From: JAVBQL01 sp031549085 | Lineage (GTDB): Bacteria > Spirochaetota > GWE2-31-10 > MWDO01 | NCBI GenBank assembly: GCA_031549085.1 | Contig: JAVBQL010000014.1 | Location: 85,882-149,881, forward strand | Direction of reading: 5' to 3' | DNA: 64,000 nt | Shown: in pieces, positions 52,523-61,573 of the stretch | How positions within the stretch are numbered: the first letter of the stretch is position 1 | Layout of the letters: every line of letters begins with the position of its first letter | Notes under the pieces: generated by a model | Told to the model about the DNA's origin: nothing | Database searches by the model: none | The model's input: the letters and a program-made list of their open reading frames with translations, nothing else | Translations under genes and position numbers: made by a program

Positions 52523-52947
52523 AACGCTACCCTTAAAAATTCTAAAATATATAATATTATATAACTAATACCCTAAATAAAAATGATACTTGAATTAATA
52601 AAAAAAATCAATATTTTTATTGAATTTTGAATATGATAATGACAATTTTGTGGTGAGTATAACTACTTTATTAAATTTTAATTATAAAAAAAAATATCTT
52701 TTTCATAATTTTTTTCTTAAAATTTCTCCTTTTTTGATACATATTTTATGTAAAAAGTGATATTATCTCTCTAGTTTTAAGAGAAATTGAGAGATGTCTA
52801 ACAATATTATTATTATAAATTTGCTATTTTTAATAATAATAATTATATTAATAGTAAAAATAATATATAAAATTCTGTAAAATCGGCAGTAATTAAAGTT
52901 TATATATTGCGCTGACGAAATTTACCGAATAGAATGAGGAGTTTTTT
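52523..52947. other. AT-rich divergent gap
   Basis: It contains a degenerate family B copy (about 52727-52780: CTCCTTTTTTGATACA, then TATCTCTCTAG). The last 70 bp carry the leader and GAGGAG ribosome site of the HD-GYP gene. No clear -35/-10 pair was chosen. Confidence 0.55.
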
Positions 52948-54096
52948 ATGAATTCTATAAAATTAGCAGACATAAAGGTTGGGAATATAGTTTCTGAAGA
53001 TTCATTTGTATTAGATAACTTATTCTTTTTACCTCAAAAGACACCTCTTACTGAAGCATATAAGAAACTTTTAATAAGATGGAATATAGAGCAGATAGTT
53101 AGTAATGGTGTTGTATCTGAAGTAAAAGAAGAAGATGCAGAGAAAGATGCTGCAGAAAATAGTTCTTTAGATAAAAAAATAGGTGAAGCTGCTCCAACTG
53201 ATGTAAAAAGAGAAGAAGAGATAGTAAGCACTATTGATGATGAGTTTTTAAATAGATATAAAAATTGGATATTTATGACAATGTCCTTTTTTACTTCAAT
53301 CATAAAGACAAAATCCATAGAAAAGGATAAGGTAACCTCTTTTATTATAGAGATAAAGGCCGCTATGGAGAAAGAGAAGAGTCAATTTCTAAAAATAATT
53401 GGTCACGATATTGAAGGTATTCCATATATATACAGAAAAACATTGGAGACAATGACACTTGCCGCTTTGGTAAGTAAGAATATGAACCACAATACCTATA
53501 CAAGTAATAATGTGCTCTTTGCAACGCTGTTTCATGATATAGGTATGGTAACTATTCCAATGAGTGTGCTTAACAAAAAAGAGCCTTTGACAGAAGAGGA
53601 GTCTACAATATTAAAAAACCATACAGTTCAAGGGTTTAAATATTTGCAAGCTGTTGGTTACTCTCCGCTTATTGCAACAGGGGCGCTGCAGCACCATGAG
53701 AGGCTTGATGGAAAGGGCTATCCAAATCAGGCTAGAGGCGATAAGATTTCTGAAGTGGCAAAAATCATAGCAGTTGTTGATTCATACTGTGCCTCTATAT
53801 CACAGAAGCCATTCAAGCCAGTGCCTATACATGCAAAGGTTGCTATACAGGAGCTGTTAAAAGGAAGCGGAACGCAATATGATGCCGAGATAATAACACA
53901 CTTAATAAAAAATATATCTTTCTATCCAATTGGAAGTAATGTTGTGTTGTCTGATGATAGTATTGCATCAGTTGTGGATACCTCTGGCGTTCCTATGAGG
54001 CCAATTGTTAGAATAAATTCCACCGGAAAAGATTTGGATCTAAGTAAGAATGCAAATATTTTCATAAAAGGTGTATATGTAAAAAAGACAAATTAA
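52948..54096 (+). CDS. HD-GYP domain protein, likely cyclic-di-GMP phosphodiesterase
   Basis: 382 aa. A short N-terminal segment (about 1-45, IKLADIKVGNIVSEDSF) is like the start of many HD-GYP proteins. It is followed by a Lys/Glu-rich linker and the HD-GYP domain (about 165-335). The metal site LFHDIGM (about 194-200) and the HHERLDGKGYP signature (about 249-259) are intact. Such enzymes hydrolyse c-di-GMP, but the usual D-A-L-T after them reads DSYCASI. No receiver or sensor domain is present. GAGGAG precedes the ATG. A strong dyad at 54182-54207 follows. Confidence 0.88.
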   Translation: MNSIKLADIKVGNIVSEDSFVLDNLFFLPQKTPLTEAYKKLLIRWNIEQIVSNGVVSEVKEEDAEKDAAENSSLDKKIGEAAPTDVKREEEIVSTIDDEFLNRYKNWIFMTMSFFTSIIKTKSIEKDKVTSFIIEIKAAMEKEKSQFLKIIGHDIEGIPYIYRKTLETMTLAALVSKNMNHNTYTSNNVLFATLFHDIGMVTIPMSVLNKKEPLTEEESTILKNHTVQGFKYLQAVGYSPLIATGALQHHERLDGKGYPNQARGDKISEVAKIIAVVDSYCASISQKPFKPVPIHAKVAIQELLKGSGTQYDAEIITHLIKNISFYPIGSNVVLSDDSIASVVDTSGVPMRPIVRINSTGKDLDLSKNANIFIKGVYVKKTN

Positions 54097-54181
54097 ATGT
54101 TAAATTAAGTTTTTTTTTATTTATTATAAAAAATTATAAAAAAAGTTTTGTTTATTTCTCTCTAATATAGTAGAATATATC

Positions 54182-54207
54182 AGTATCCTTATACTAGTAA
54201 GGATACT
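54182..54207. promoter_or_regulatory. Perfect 10-bp inverted repeat before the LysM gene
   Basis: AGTATCCTTA (54182-54191) and TAAGGATACT (54198-54207) with a 6-bp spacer. It lies 73 bp before the GTG start of the next gene and 86 bp after the HD-GYP stop. It could be an operator or a terminator hairpin; no T-run follows. Confidence 0.45.
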
Positions 54208-54279
54208 ATGTAAAAAGGGTGCTCTTTTTTGGCACTTCTTTCTGGCATAAATGATATTGTTTTTTGAAGGAGAACAGTA

Positions 54280-55785
54280 GTGGCTTTAGAATCGAAGAGT
54301 GTTGGTATAAAACTGTTTAATGATGATTTTGTTCCTGTCTTATCAGAGGGCGAAATAAAAACTAAGAAAGTAGTTCTTACTACAGTTAAAGAGAATCAAA
54401 AAAAAGCAGTAATCGAACTATTTGAGGGAGATAATGAGAAGTGTGCTGACAATAAATATGTTGGTAAGCTTGTTGTTGATATAGATAGAGACACGGAGAA
54501 GGGGACCCCTCTAATTGATGTTTTCCTTAGACAAGATGAGAGTGGGTTGATATTTGTTTCTGCACAATATACGGAGAGCGGAGAGAAGAGTGAAATAACA
54601 ATAGAGTCTCCATTTTCTGATGAGCATGATGCTGAGAGAATTCAGGAAGACAGTGATATTGATGGAGATGTAACTCCTGAAGATACAATAGAGTATGAAG
54701 ATCATACAGAAGATGATTCCACTGAAGAGAGCAGCGAAACAGAGATGCCATTAGAAGAGTTTAATGTCGATACTGAAGAGCCCTTTAAAGAGGAGGCTGC
54801 AGATAGCATTTCACACTTAAGTGAAGATGATGGTATTATTGAAGATGACTTTGACGAAATATTACCAGAAGATGATTTAGAAGAGATCACTATTCTTGAT
54901 GATGAAGATGAGACTAAAACTCTTGATGAGAGCTCTATACTTGATGATGACTCATCTGATGAGGTGAAGATTGAAGATAGTGATGAAGATTTAGATTTTT
55001 ATGATTTTGACAATTCTGGCTCTGCTGAAGATAATATTGTTTATGAAAATAGTGGTGACTCCTCCTCTGAAGAGGAGACAACAGCAGTATATGATGAAGA
55101 TGACTCGGTTGTTGATACAGAAGAAGATGATCTTCCATTAGAAGATGAGGTTGATTCAAATGACTTTAATATATATGATGAAGAGAGCACATCTAAATAT
55201 GATGATTCTGTGAAAGAGGATGAGGATGAGTCTGAACACAGATCTTCATCATATAGTAGTGATAGTCAGGAGAATAGGACATTTTATAATGATTCAAATA
55301 ATGGAGGCAACGGAATGCGGAATTTTTTTATAGTATTGGCTATAATAATTGTAATAGTATTATTTGTTATTATAGGTGCTTGTTTTGTTATGAATAAGGA
55401 TAAAAAGGAGACAGATACTACTCCTTCAACAACTATTGTAGAAGAGATTATAACAGATACTATTATAATTGAAGAGGAGATAACAACCACAACAACTTAT
55501 TATGCTGCTCCAACCACTACAACTACTGTTAAACCAGTTGTTAATGATGATGTGAGGGGGAAAAAGAGTATCTCTGGAAAGAAACACTTCATAAAACAGG
55601 GTGATAACCTATGGAATATTTGTAAGAAATATTATAGTGACCCTTGGTACTATCCTGATCTATCAAAAGTGAATGAGCTTAAGAGTCCAAGAAGAATTTA
55701 TGCTGGACAATATCTAGTTATTCCTGATAAGTCTGAATTAACTAGATGGAATTTTGAGAATGATATAAAAAAAGCAACGAAATAG
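54280..55785 (+). CDS. Hsp70 substrate-binding-domain-like, acidic, transmembrane LysM protein
   Basis: 501 aa from GTG 54280 (GAAGGAGAA upstream). Residues 1-112 read like the beta subdomain of the DnaK substrate-binding domain. Recognisable stretches are SVGIKLFNDDFVPVLSEGEI, TTVKENQKKAVIELFEGDN, ADNKYVGKL and SGLIFVSAQYTESG. No ATPase domain is present. A ~230-residue Asp/Glu-rich spacer, a single helix (about 346-370), a Thr-rich stretch and a C-terminal LysM (about 432-485; KQGDNLWNICKKYY to YLVIP) follow. The helix should put LysM in the periplasm on peptidoglycan and the SBD-like part in the cytoplasm. Domain recognition is by eye; the combination is unfamiliar to me. Confidence 0.75.
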   Translation: MALESKSVGIKLFNDDFVPVLSEGEIKTKKVVLTTVKENQKKAVIELFEGDNEKCADNKYVGKLVVDIDRDTEKGTPLIDVFLRQDESGLIFVSAQYTESGEKSEITIESPFSDEHDAERIQEDSDIDGDVTPEDTIEYEDHTEDDSTEESSETEMPLEEFNVDTEEPFKEEAADSISHLSEDDGIIEDDFDEILPEDDLEEITILDDEDETKTLDESSILDDDSSDEVKIEDSDEDLDFYDFDNSGSAEDNIVYENSGDSSSEEETTAVYDEDDSVVDTEEDDLPLEDEVDSNDFNIYDEESTSKYDDSVKEDEDESEHRSSSYSSDSQENRTFYNDSNNGGNGMRNFFIVLAIIIVIVLFVIIGACFVMNKDKKETDTTPSTTIVEEIITDTIIIEEEITTTTTYYAAPTTTTTVKPVVNDDVRGKKSISGKKHFIKQGDNLWNICKKYYSDPWYYPDLSKVNELKSPRRIYAGQYLVIPDKSELTRWNFENDIKKATK

Positions 55786-55822
55786 GGTTCCATTTTAAAA
55801 GTTTTAGTAAACAAGATGCATT

Positions 55823-55852
55823 AAGGTTCCTCTGAAAAGAGGAATCTTTTTT
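55823..55852 (+). terminator. Intrinsic terminator of the LysM gene
   Basis: An 11-bp stem, 55823-55833 with 55838-55848 (one G-T pair), then TTTT. Confidence 0.8.
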
Positions 55853-55899
55853 AATGTAAATTGATAATTTATATTATATTAAACAGAGGAGGAGTTTTT

Positions 55900-56091
55900 A
55901 TGGATTTTACTATCTTTATAATAATTGGAGGGCTGGTTACCCTTCTATTGTTATTGACCACTGTTTTAATAGGGCTTAGGGTAATAAAAGCACCATTTAA
56001 GGTTCATAAGGTTTTTGGTATAACAACCCTATGTTTTGGCTTCGCACATGGGCTTTTGGCTTTTCTCCATTTTGTTGTTGGAGTAATCTAG
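55900..56091 (+). CDS. Small two-helix membrane protein
   Basis: 63 aa from ATG 55900, after GAGGAGG. It has two hydrophobic helices (about 3-26 and 36-58) separated by RVIKAPFKVHKVFG. His residues lie near the loop (VHK) and in the second helix (AHG, LHF), as in small cytochrome-like or DUF proteins, but haem binding is speculation. No family recognised. It is followed by a hairpin at 56123-56171. The longer in-frame start at 55861 lacks a ribosome site. Confidence 0.65.
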   Translation: MDFTIFIIIGGLVTLLLLLTTVLIGLRVIKAPFKVHKVFGITTLCFGFAHGLLAFLHFVVGVI

Positions 56092-56122
56092 CTTTTTTTA
56101 ACCCAAACCGCTTTTTTCAATT

Positions 56123-56176
56123 AGTAATAGCCCAACTGGCTTTAGTTTAAAAAGTCTATTGGACTATTACTTTTTA
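56123..56176 (+). terminator. Stem-loop terminator
   Basis: AGTAATAG (56123-56130) pairs with CTATTACT (56164-56171) and is extended inward by ccaa/ttgg after one mismatch; a T-run follows. Confidence 0.65.
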
Positions 56177-56441
56177 ATAATGGATTTTTTTTTAAATTAA
56201 TGGGGGGCTCTCCTCCCATTACCCCCTCGTGATAACTTTAAAATTCACATGCACATTATCACTGTTTTTGTATTATAAGATGTAGTATTTAAATAAATAT
56301 TAATTTAAAAAAAGGTCTATCGGGGTGAATGCTACATTTTGATAAGAAATATATTGACTAGTTAATCTATTTTTTCTACAATCAACAAACTGCAGAAGTT
56401 ATATTTTCTTAAAGTAAAAGAATAGAATTAAGGAGAGATTA
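56177..56441. other. Leader region of the phosphofructokinase gene
   Basis: Contains two small dyads, TAATGGG/CCCATTA (56198-56204 with 56215-56221) and GTGATAA/TTATCAC (from 56229). No known riboswitch was recognised. The end carries AAGGAGAG before ATG 56442. Confidence 0.45.
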
Positions 56442-58100
56442 ATGAAGGATATTTCAGCTTTACAAAAGGCTCGCTATGAGTATAAACCTAAGTTACCAGA
56501 AGATATAAAAGGGGATATAAACAATATAAAAATAGAGTTTGGTGAAGCAACAGAAGCTATCTCTGATAAAGATGAGATAAAAAGAATGTTCTCAAACACA
56601 TATGGAAAACCAATTGCGAAGTTTGTTTCTAGCAAAAATGAGAATAGTGCTAAAAAAATAAATGTTGGAGTTATTCTTTCTGGCGGGCAAGCTCCGGGAG
56701 GACACAATGTTATTGCTGGGCTTTATGATGGTATAAAGAGTGCAAACAAAGATTCAAAGTTGTTTGGTTTTTTGGGCGGACCATCAGGTATCTTGGAAGA
56801 TAAGTGTGTTGAGTTTACAGATACTTTTATCAATGATTATAGAAACACTGGCGGATTTGATATCATTGGTTCTGGAAGAACAAAACTTGAGACTGAAGAT
56901 CAGTTTGACAGATGTATTGAGGTTTGTAAATCAAGAAAGATTGATGCTATTGTTATAATTGGCGGTGATGACTCAAATACAAATGCTGCTCTTCTTGCTG
57001 AATATTTTTTAAAGAAAAATGCAAATATACAAGTTATTGGAGTCCCAAAAACTATTGATGGAGACCTAAAAAACAAGTATATTGAGACCTCTTTTGGTTT
57101 TGATACAGCAACTAAAGTCTACTCTGAGTTAATTGGAAACCTTCAAAGAGATGCAAACTCATCAAAGAAATATTGGCACTTTGTTAAACTTATGGGACGC
57201 TCTGCCTCTCATATAGCATTAGAGTGTGCACTTCAAACACAGGCGAATGTAACTATTATCTCTGAAGAGGTTGAAGAGAAGAGAGAGACTTTGGAGGAGA
57301 TTGTTAAGCAGATAACCGATTCAATTGTAGCTCGTGGAAACAAGGGCGACAACTATGGTATTGTCCTAATCCCTGAAGGATTGATTGAGTTTGTTCCAGA
57401 GATGAAACAATTGATTAGTGAAATTAATGATGTTTTGGCTCACAATCAAAATGATTTCAGTAAAATTGATAATATACATGATCAATCAAACTGGATTGTT
57501 AGTAAACTATCTCCAGACAGTGGAAAGGTATTCTCATCTCTCCCTGAAGATATCAGAGGCCAGCTTCTTATGGATAGAGATCCTCATGGAAACGTTCAGG
57601 TGTCTAGAATTGAGACAGAGAAACTTTTGATTGAGATGGTAGAGGCTAGACTAAAGACTCTAAAAGATGAAGAGATATATACTGGAAAATTCTCAGCATT
57701 AAACCACTTTTTTGGATATGAAGGAAGATGTTCAGCTCCATCAAATTTTGATGCTGACTACTGCTACTCACTTGGTATGATCTCATTTCTTCTTATTGCA
57801 AATGGGGTTACAGGCTATATGGCTGCGGTATCAAATCTATCAAAGAGTGCTAAAGAGTGGAAAGCGACTGGAATACCAGTTACTATGATGTTTAACCTTG
57901 AGCAGAGACATGGACACAAAAAGCCAGTTATAAAAAAGGCGCTTGTTGATCTTAAAGGAAAACCATTTAAATATTTTGTTGAGCATAGAGATAAGTGGTC
58001 AAAAGAGACATGCTTCATTTTCCCTGGTGCTATACAATATTATGGCCCAAGCGAGGTTTGTGACCAACCAACAAAGACGCTAACTTTAGAGCATACATAA
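56442..58100 (+). CDS. pfp: Pyrophosphate-dependent 6-phosphofructokinase (long form)
   Basis: A 552-aa cytoplasmic glycolytic enzyme that phosphorylates fructose-6-phosphate with PPi, reversibly. PFK motifs are GVILSGGQAPGGHNVI (about 74-89), GSGRTKLET, IIGGDDSNTNAALL (the GGDD characteristic of PPi use), PKTIDGDLKN, and FGFDTATKVYSELIGNLQRDA, then MGRSASHIALECAL. The long form is the PFP type found in spirochaetes, chlamydiae and plants. It appears monocistronic. Repeats D and C follow its stop. Confidence 0.95.
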   Translation: MKDISALQKARYEYKPKLPEDIKGDINNIKIEFGEATEAISDKDEIKRMFSNTYGKPIAKFVSSKNENSAKKINVGVILSGGQAPGGHNVIAGLYDGIKSANKDSKLFGFLGGPSGILEDKCVEFTDTFINDYRNTGGFDIIGSGRTKLETEDQFDRCIEVCKSRKIDAIVIIGGDDSNTNAALLAEYFLKKNANIQVIGVPKTIDGDLKNKYIETSFGFDTATKVYSELIGNLQRDANSSKKYWHFVKLMGRSASHIALECALQTQANVTIISEEVEEKRETLEEIVKQITDSIVARGNKGDNYGIVLIPEGLIEFVPEMKQLISEINDVLAHNQNDFSKIDNIHDQSNWIVSKLSPDSGKVFSSLPEDIRGQLLMDRDPHGNVQVSRIETEKLLIEMVEARLKTLKDEEIYTGKFSALNHFFGYEGRCSAPSNFDADYCYSLGMISFLLIANGVTGYMAAVSNLSKSAKEWKATGIPVTMMFNLEQRHGHKKPVIKKALVDLKGKPFKYFVEHRDKWSKETCFIFPGAIQYYGPSEVCDQPTKTLTLEHT

Positions 58101-58113
58101 AAGCGTCTGACTA

Positions 58114-58143
58114 ATCCCCCTGCCCCCTTTTCAAAAAGGGGGT
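58114..58143. repeat. Element D copy 2
   Basis: The ccccctgccccctttt/aaaaggggg hairpin identical in design and nearly in sequence to 15763-15792. It follows the pfp stop by 14 bp. Confidence 0.75.
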
Positions 58144-58286
58144 TAAAGGAGGAGATTTAAATAATAAGCTTTGTTTAGACAATGAAAATGGCAGTTTTTA
58201 TAAAGACACAAAAGAGTTGATTTTTTTTGTTGAAAGAGTCAAAAAAATGTATAGGTTTAATAAAGGAAATTTATTACTTGCACAGT

Positions 58287-58402
58287 AGATAATTACTCTT
58301 TTGTGTTATACAGCATGTAAGTCGATTTTTTTGGCGGTTTCCTTTGGAAAATCCGAGAAAAAATCTTTGTTACACGCTATACAACAAAAAGTGTAATTAT
58401 CT
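58287..58402. repeat. Element C copy 2 (hairpin with variable outer stem)
   Basis: The outer arms are 58287-58320 and 58370-58402, imperfect complements of ~33 bp. Inside, AAGTCGATTTTTTT faces AAAAAATCTTTG, closed by cgg-tttcc/ggaaa-ccg. The inner part is like copy 1, while the outer stem is different. The right arm reaches the glycosyltransferase stop codon. Confidence 0.7.
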
Positions 58403-59603
58403 ATCTCTTATTATAGTCCTCTATAGCGTCATAGTAGAGTTTTTCCATTGTTTTTGATGTGTTTTTTATATCGTGATTTGGAACAAGCTCAATTGCTCTT
58501 TTTCTGCACTGGTTCCTTACCTCATCATTATCAAGCATAGTTCTCATCTTATCCGCAAGGTCATTTACATCATTAGATTTGAATATTAGTCCATTTCCAT
58601 CACAGATCATCTCTGGTATTCCCTTAGCATCTGGACCTATCACAGGGAGACCAAACATCATTGCTTCAAGTATTGTCATTGGCTGATTTTCAGATGTACT
58701 TGCAGTTACAAAAAACTCCATCTTATTGTATATACCAGACTCTAAGAGCTCTTTGTTTGGAATCATGTCGGTAAAAAATATATTGTCAGATAGATTCTTT
58801 TTTCTTGCCTCTATTTTATGTTCATCAAGGTGGGGTCCGCCTCCAACGACAATCAATTTTAAATTGTGGCTCTCCTTTATCATAGAGATAGCATCAAAAA
58901 GTACACTTAAGCCCTTCTCTTTTGAGACACGTCCAACATAGATTGCATACCTATCTTTTTCATTTATCTCTATTGGGAACCTATTTGTTGGTGTAAAGTT
59001 GGAATATTTAAAATATTCAACTCCGTTTGAGATAACATGGAGCGGGATATGATTTTTAAGCTCTCTATCCTTAATTATGTTTGCAGTTGCATTACCAGGG
59101 CTTACCACAGCATCACATCTGTCAAAAAATTGATTTGAATACCACCAGCCAAAGCTTTGTAGAAACTTTGAGTGTCCCATTCCAATAACATCGAGATACT
59201 CAGGCTCTGCAAAAAAGGTATGGAACGTTCCAATCACAGGGATTTTAAGCTTTCTTGCAATTTTGATTGCTTGGTATCCTATAGTAAATGGTGCATGAAA
59301 GTGAATTATATCTGGAGCAAATTTTTTAACTGCTTTGAATAACTTGCCCGAAAACGGGTAGGTAAATATGAAGTCTGGATAGAAACTTGCTTCAAAGCCC
59401 TTTTGTATATAGGTAGGGAAGGGGAAGTATTCACTGTCAAAGTCCAAATGTTTCTCAACAGATGGGACAACTCCAAAAACCTCATGCCCAATGTGTGCCA
59501 TCTCCTTTGCAGTATTTATAGAGGAGGTCACTACCCCATTTATTTGAGGATAGAAGTTGTCAAGGAAGTATGCTATCTTTAATTTAGTTTTTTTATCACT
59601 CAT
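58401..59603 (-). CDS. GT4-family glycosyltransferase (diacylglycerol glucosyltransferase-like)
   Basis: 400 aa, GT-B fold. The N-terminus IAYFLDNFYPQINGVVTSS is the acceptor-side loop of lipid glucosyltransferases. The C-terminal donor site shows YVGRVSKEKGLSVL and the retaining-GT motif SENQPMTILEA (E-x7-E). Relatives make mono- or diglucosyl-diacylglycerol or mannosyl lipids on the inner membrane, and spirochaetes carry such glycolipid enzymes. The acceptor and sugar are not determined. It has its own promoter (59732-59760) and a ~120-nt leader, and is divergent from the OMP gene. Confidence 0.88.
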   Translation of the reverse strand: MSDKKTKLKIAYFLDNFYPQINGVVTSSINTAKEMAHIGHEVFGVVPSVEKHLDFDSEYFPFPTYIQKGFEASFYPDFIFTYPFSGKLFKAVKKFAPDIIHFHAPFTIGYQAIKIARKLKIPVIGTFHTFFAEPEYLDVIGMGHSKFLQSFGWWYSNQFFDRCDAVVSPGNATANIIKDRELKNHIPLHVISNGVEYFKYSNFTPTNRFPIEINEKDRYAIYVGRVSKEKGLSVLFDAISMIKESHNLKLIVVGGGPHLDEHKIEARKKNLSDNIFFTDMIPNKELLESGIYNKMEFFVTASTSENQPMTILEAMMFGLPVIGPDAKGIPEMICDGNGLIFKSNDVNDLADKMRTMLDNDEVRNQCRKRAIELVPNHDIKNTSKTMEKLYYDAIEDYNKR

Positions 59604-59731
59604 ATCTTTAAACCTTTTTTATAATTAACTGTTTTTTCCGCCTACTGCCAAAAAAAACTGAGAAATAGAATAAAAATAGATCAATTAATTTTATATTAAA
59701 AAATAGAGATCTCTTTTAATTATGAACCTCT

Positions 59732-59760
59732 CTTATATGAAAAATATTTCATTTTGTCAA
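59732..59760 (-). promoter_or_regulatory. Sigma-70-type promoter of the GT4 gene
   Basis: On the minus strand TTGACA (59760-59755) and TATAAG (59737-59732) are 17 bp apart. Confidence 0.65.
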
Positions 59761-59808
59761 AGCCTATTGTTAAAACTATATACAAATATTAATAGTTTTT
59801 AATAGTTT

Positions 59809-59837
59809 TTGACAAGCTTAATTTATTTTGATAAATT
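59809..59837 (+). promoter_or_regulatory. Sigma-70-type promoter of the OMP gene
   Basis: TTGACA (59809-59814) and TAAATT (59832-59837) are 17 bp apart, about 65 bp before the ATG. Confidence 0.65.
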
Positions 59838-59902
59838 GTAGTAGCTAAGATTGGATTAGAGTGATTTTTTTGTGCTGACAATCTATATGAAGCAGGTTTT
59901 AG

Positions 59903-61573
59903 ATGAATAGATTTCTCATACTTCCCATATTCCTACTTTTTTCATTATCTTTTCTATTTTCGGACTCTGTTCCAAATATAATTTTACCTACAATTGATGT
60001 CGAAATTACTGACGAACAGAAGATAACACTTGATGTTAATGCAGCAGGACTCTTTATATTGGACTTGACAAATGATAATGTGACAAATCCAAATTTGGCA
60101 AGCAATATAAAATTTGACCTTGAGGAGACTCTCCCAAAAAAGATAGATTCTCCAGATAGGCAAAAGCCAATTGATACCTCTATTATTTTTGGATATGGGT
60201 TAAATAATAACCTTCTTGTTGATGTTGGTCTATTTATAGCCAATCAAAATCCAAAAACGTCTATAAGCTATACTAGAACCTCTATGGAAAACTACTGGAT
60301 TGATAAGCCAAATGATAAAAACTCTATGTCTCTTGACGACCTAAAGGCAGCAGTTCTATTTAACTATAAAAACTTTATGCTAAATTCAAACCTTGGTTTT
60401 TATGGCAAGACATATAATCTCCAAAGTGAGAGTATCTATAATGCTCTTCGCAAGAAGGCTTTTAATCTTGATTTAACCCCATCTATAAAGATAGATTCTA
60501 CAAGCAGTATCAGTTTGGATTTTTACAACTCATTTCTAATTAACAACTGTGATGGAAGGGAGAATATTGATGTTGATAAAAATGACTTCTCATACCTTAT
60601 GGATATCAATGTAAACTATTCCAAGATTTTTGGAGATAACCACTTTTTTTCAAGTTATGTAGGATATAGCTTTGATTATCAGAGTGATTTTACATCTGGT
60701 ACCTATGTAAACCCCGACAACACAAGTGATGTTTTTAATGGTGAGGGAAGTGACTACTTTTTTAACCATATGAGAGCAGGGGTTGGCTACTCAACTATAA
60801 TAAAAGATGCTTTTCTAATAAAGGCTGGATTGGATTTTCTTGGGATATTTAGAGATACAGATTTTTTCTGGTATATTATGCCCTATGCAAGATTTGGATA
60901 TAGCTTTCTAGAATTTTTCCACTGCTATGTTGAGGGTGGGGTCTCTAATGTCAAGAAGCCTGATATATACTGGTATAAAGAGAATGACTATGTTGTCTTT
61001 CCTATTGATGCTGTCAGCGGGTATAGATTTTATGGTAAGACGGGCTTAAAGGGATTTTTGCTTGGCTGGATTACAGGGTATACAGATTTTGAGTTTTCAT
61101 ACAATATGAGCGGTTTTGGTTGGGATAAGATCTCAAAAGAGGAGAATCTCTACACCCTTAAGAGTATAGATTTTTTCTCGCTTGTTCTATATGCAGGTTT
61201 AAGGTTTACCTTTAAAGAGATTGTTGAAATTAATATCGAGTGGCAGCACAATTTTTGGTATTTTGAGAATAGGTGGCAGGAGCTTCCTCTCTATGCAAGA
61301 GACTCTCTAAAGGTTCTATCAAAATTTATAGTTCCAAAAACGGGACTGACCTTTACTCTCGATTTTATTGCGGAGTTTTATAGACTTGATTTAGATGGAA
61401 ACATAATGAATAATATATATCTTATGAATGCTGGTATCGATTGGAGTATACAGGGCGGATTTGGGCTTGGTGTAAAGTTCAACAATATTCTCTACTTCCA
61501 AAAGTATCAGATAATGCCTAGCTATGATGAGCCGGGATTTGGCTTTACTGTCTATGCGAAGATAGGGTTCTAA
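59903..61573 (+). CDS. Outer-membrane beta-barrel protein
   Basis: 556 aa. The signal peptide (1-20, ending LFS, start MNRFLILPIF) is followed by many alternating aromatic beta strands (for example FSSYVGYSFDYQS, PYARFGYSF). The C-terminal residue is Phe (TVYAKIGF), the classic BAM-recognition signal. No porin family is recognised. It probably forms a barrel of 14-18 strands in the outer membrane; substrate or function unknown. The promoter at 59809-59837 and a weak AGCAGG site precede it. It is good evidence that the cell is diderm. Confidence 0.82.
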   Translation: MNRFLILPIFLLFSLSFLFSDSVPNIILPTIDVEITDEQKITLDVNAAGLFILDLTNDNVTNPNLASNIKFDLEETLPKKIDSPDRQKPIDTSIIFGYGLNNNLLVDVGLFIANQNPKTSISYTRTSMENYWIDKPNDKNSMSLDDLKAAVLFNYKNFMLNSNLGFYGKTYNLQSESIYNALRKKAFNLDLTPSIKIDSTSSISLDFYNSFLINNCDGRENIDVDKNDFSYLMDINVNYSKIFGDNHFFSSYVGYSFDYQSDFTSGTYVNPDNTSDVFNGEGSDYFFNHMRAGVGYSTIIKDAFLIKAGLDFLGIFRDTDFFWYIMPYARFGYSFLEFFHCYVEGGVSNVKKPDIYWYKENDYVVFPIDAVSGYRFYGKTGLKGFLLGWITGYTDFEFSYNMSGFGWDKISKEENLYTLKSIDFFSLVLYAGLRFTFKEIVEINIEWQHNFWYFENRWQELPLYARDSLKVLSKFIVPKTGLTFTLDFIAEFYRLDLDGNIMNNIYLMNAGIDWSIQGGFGLGVKFNNILYFQKYQIMPSYDEPGFGFTVYAKIGF

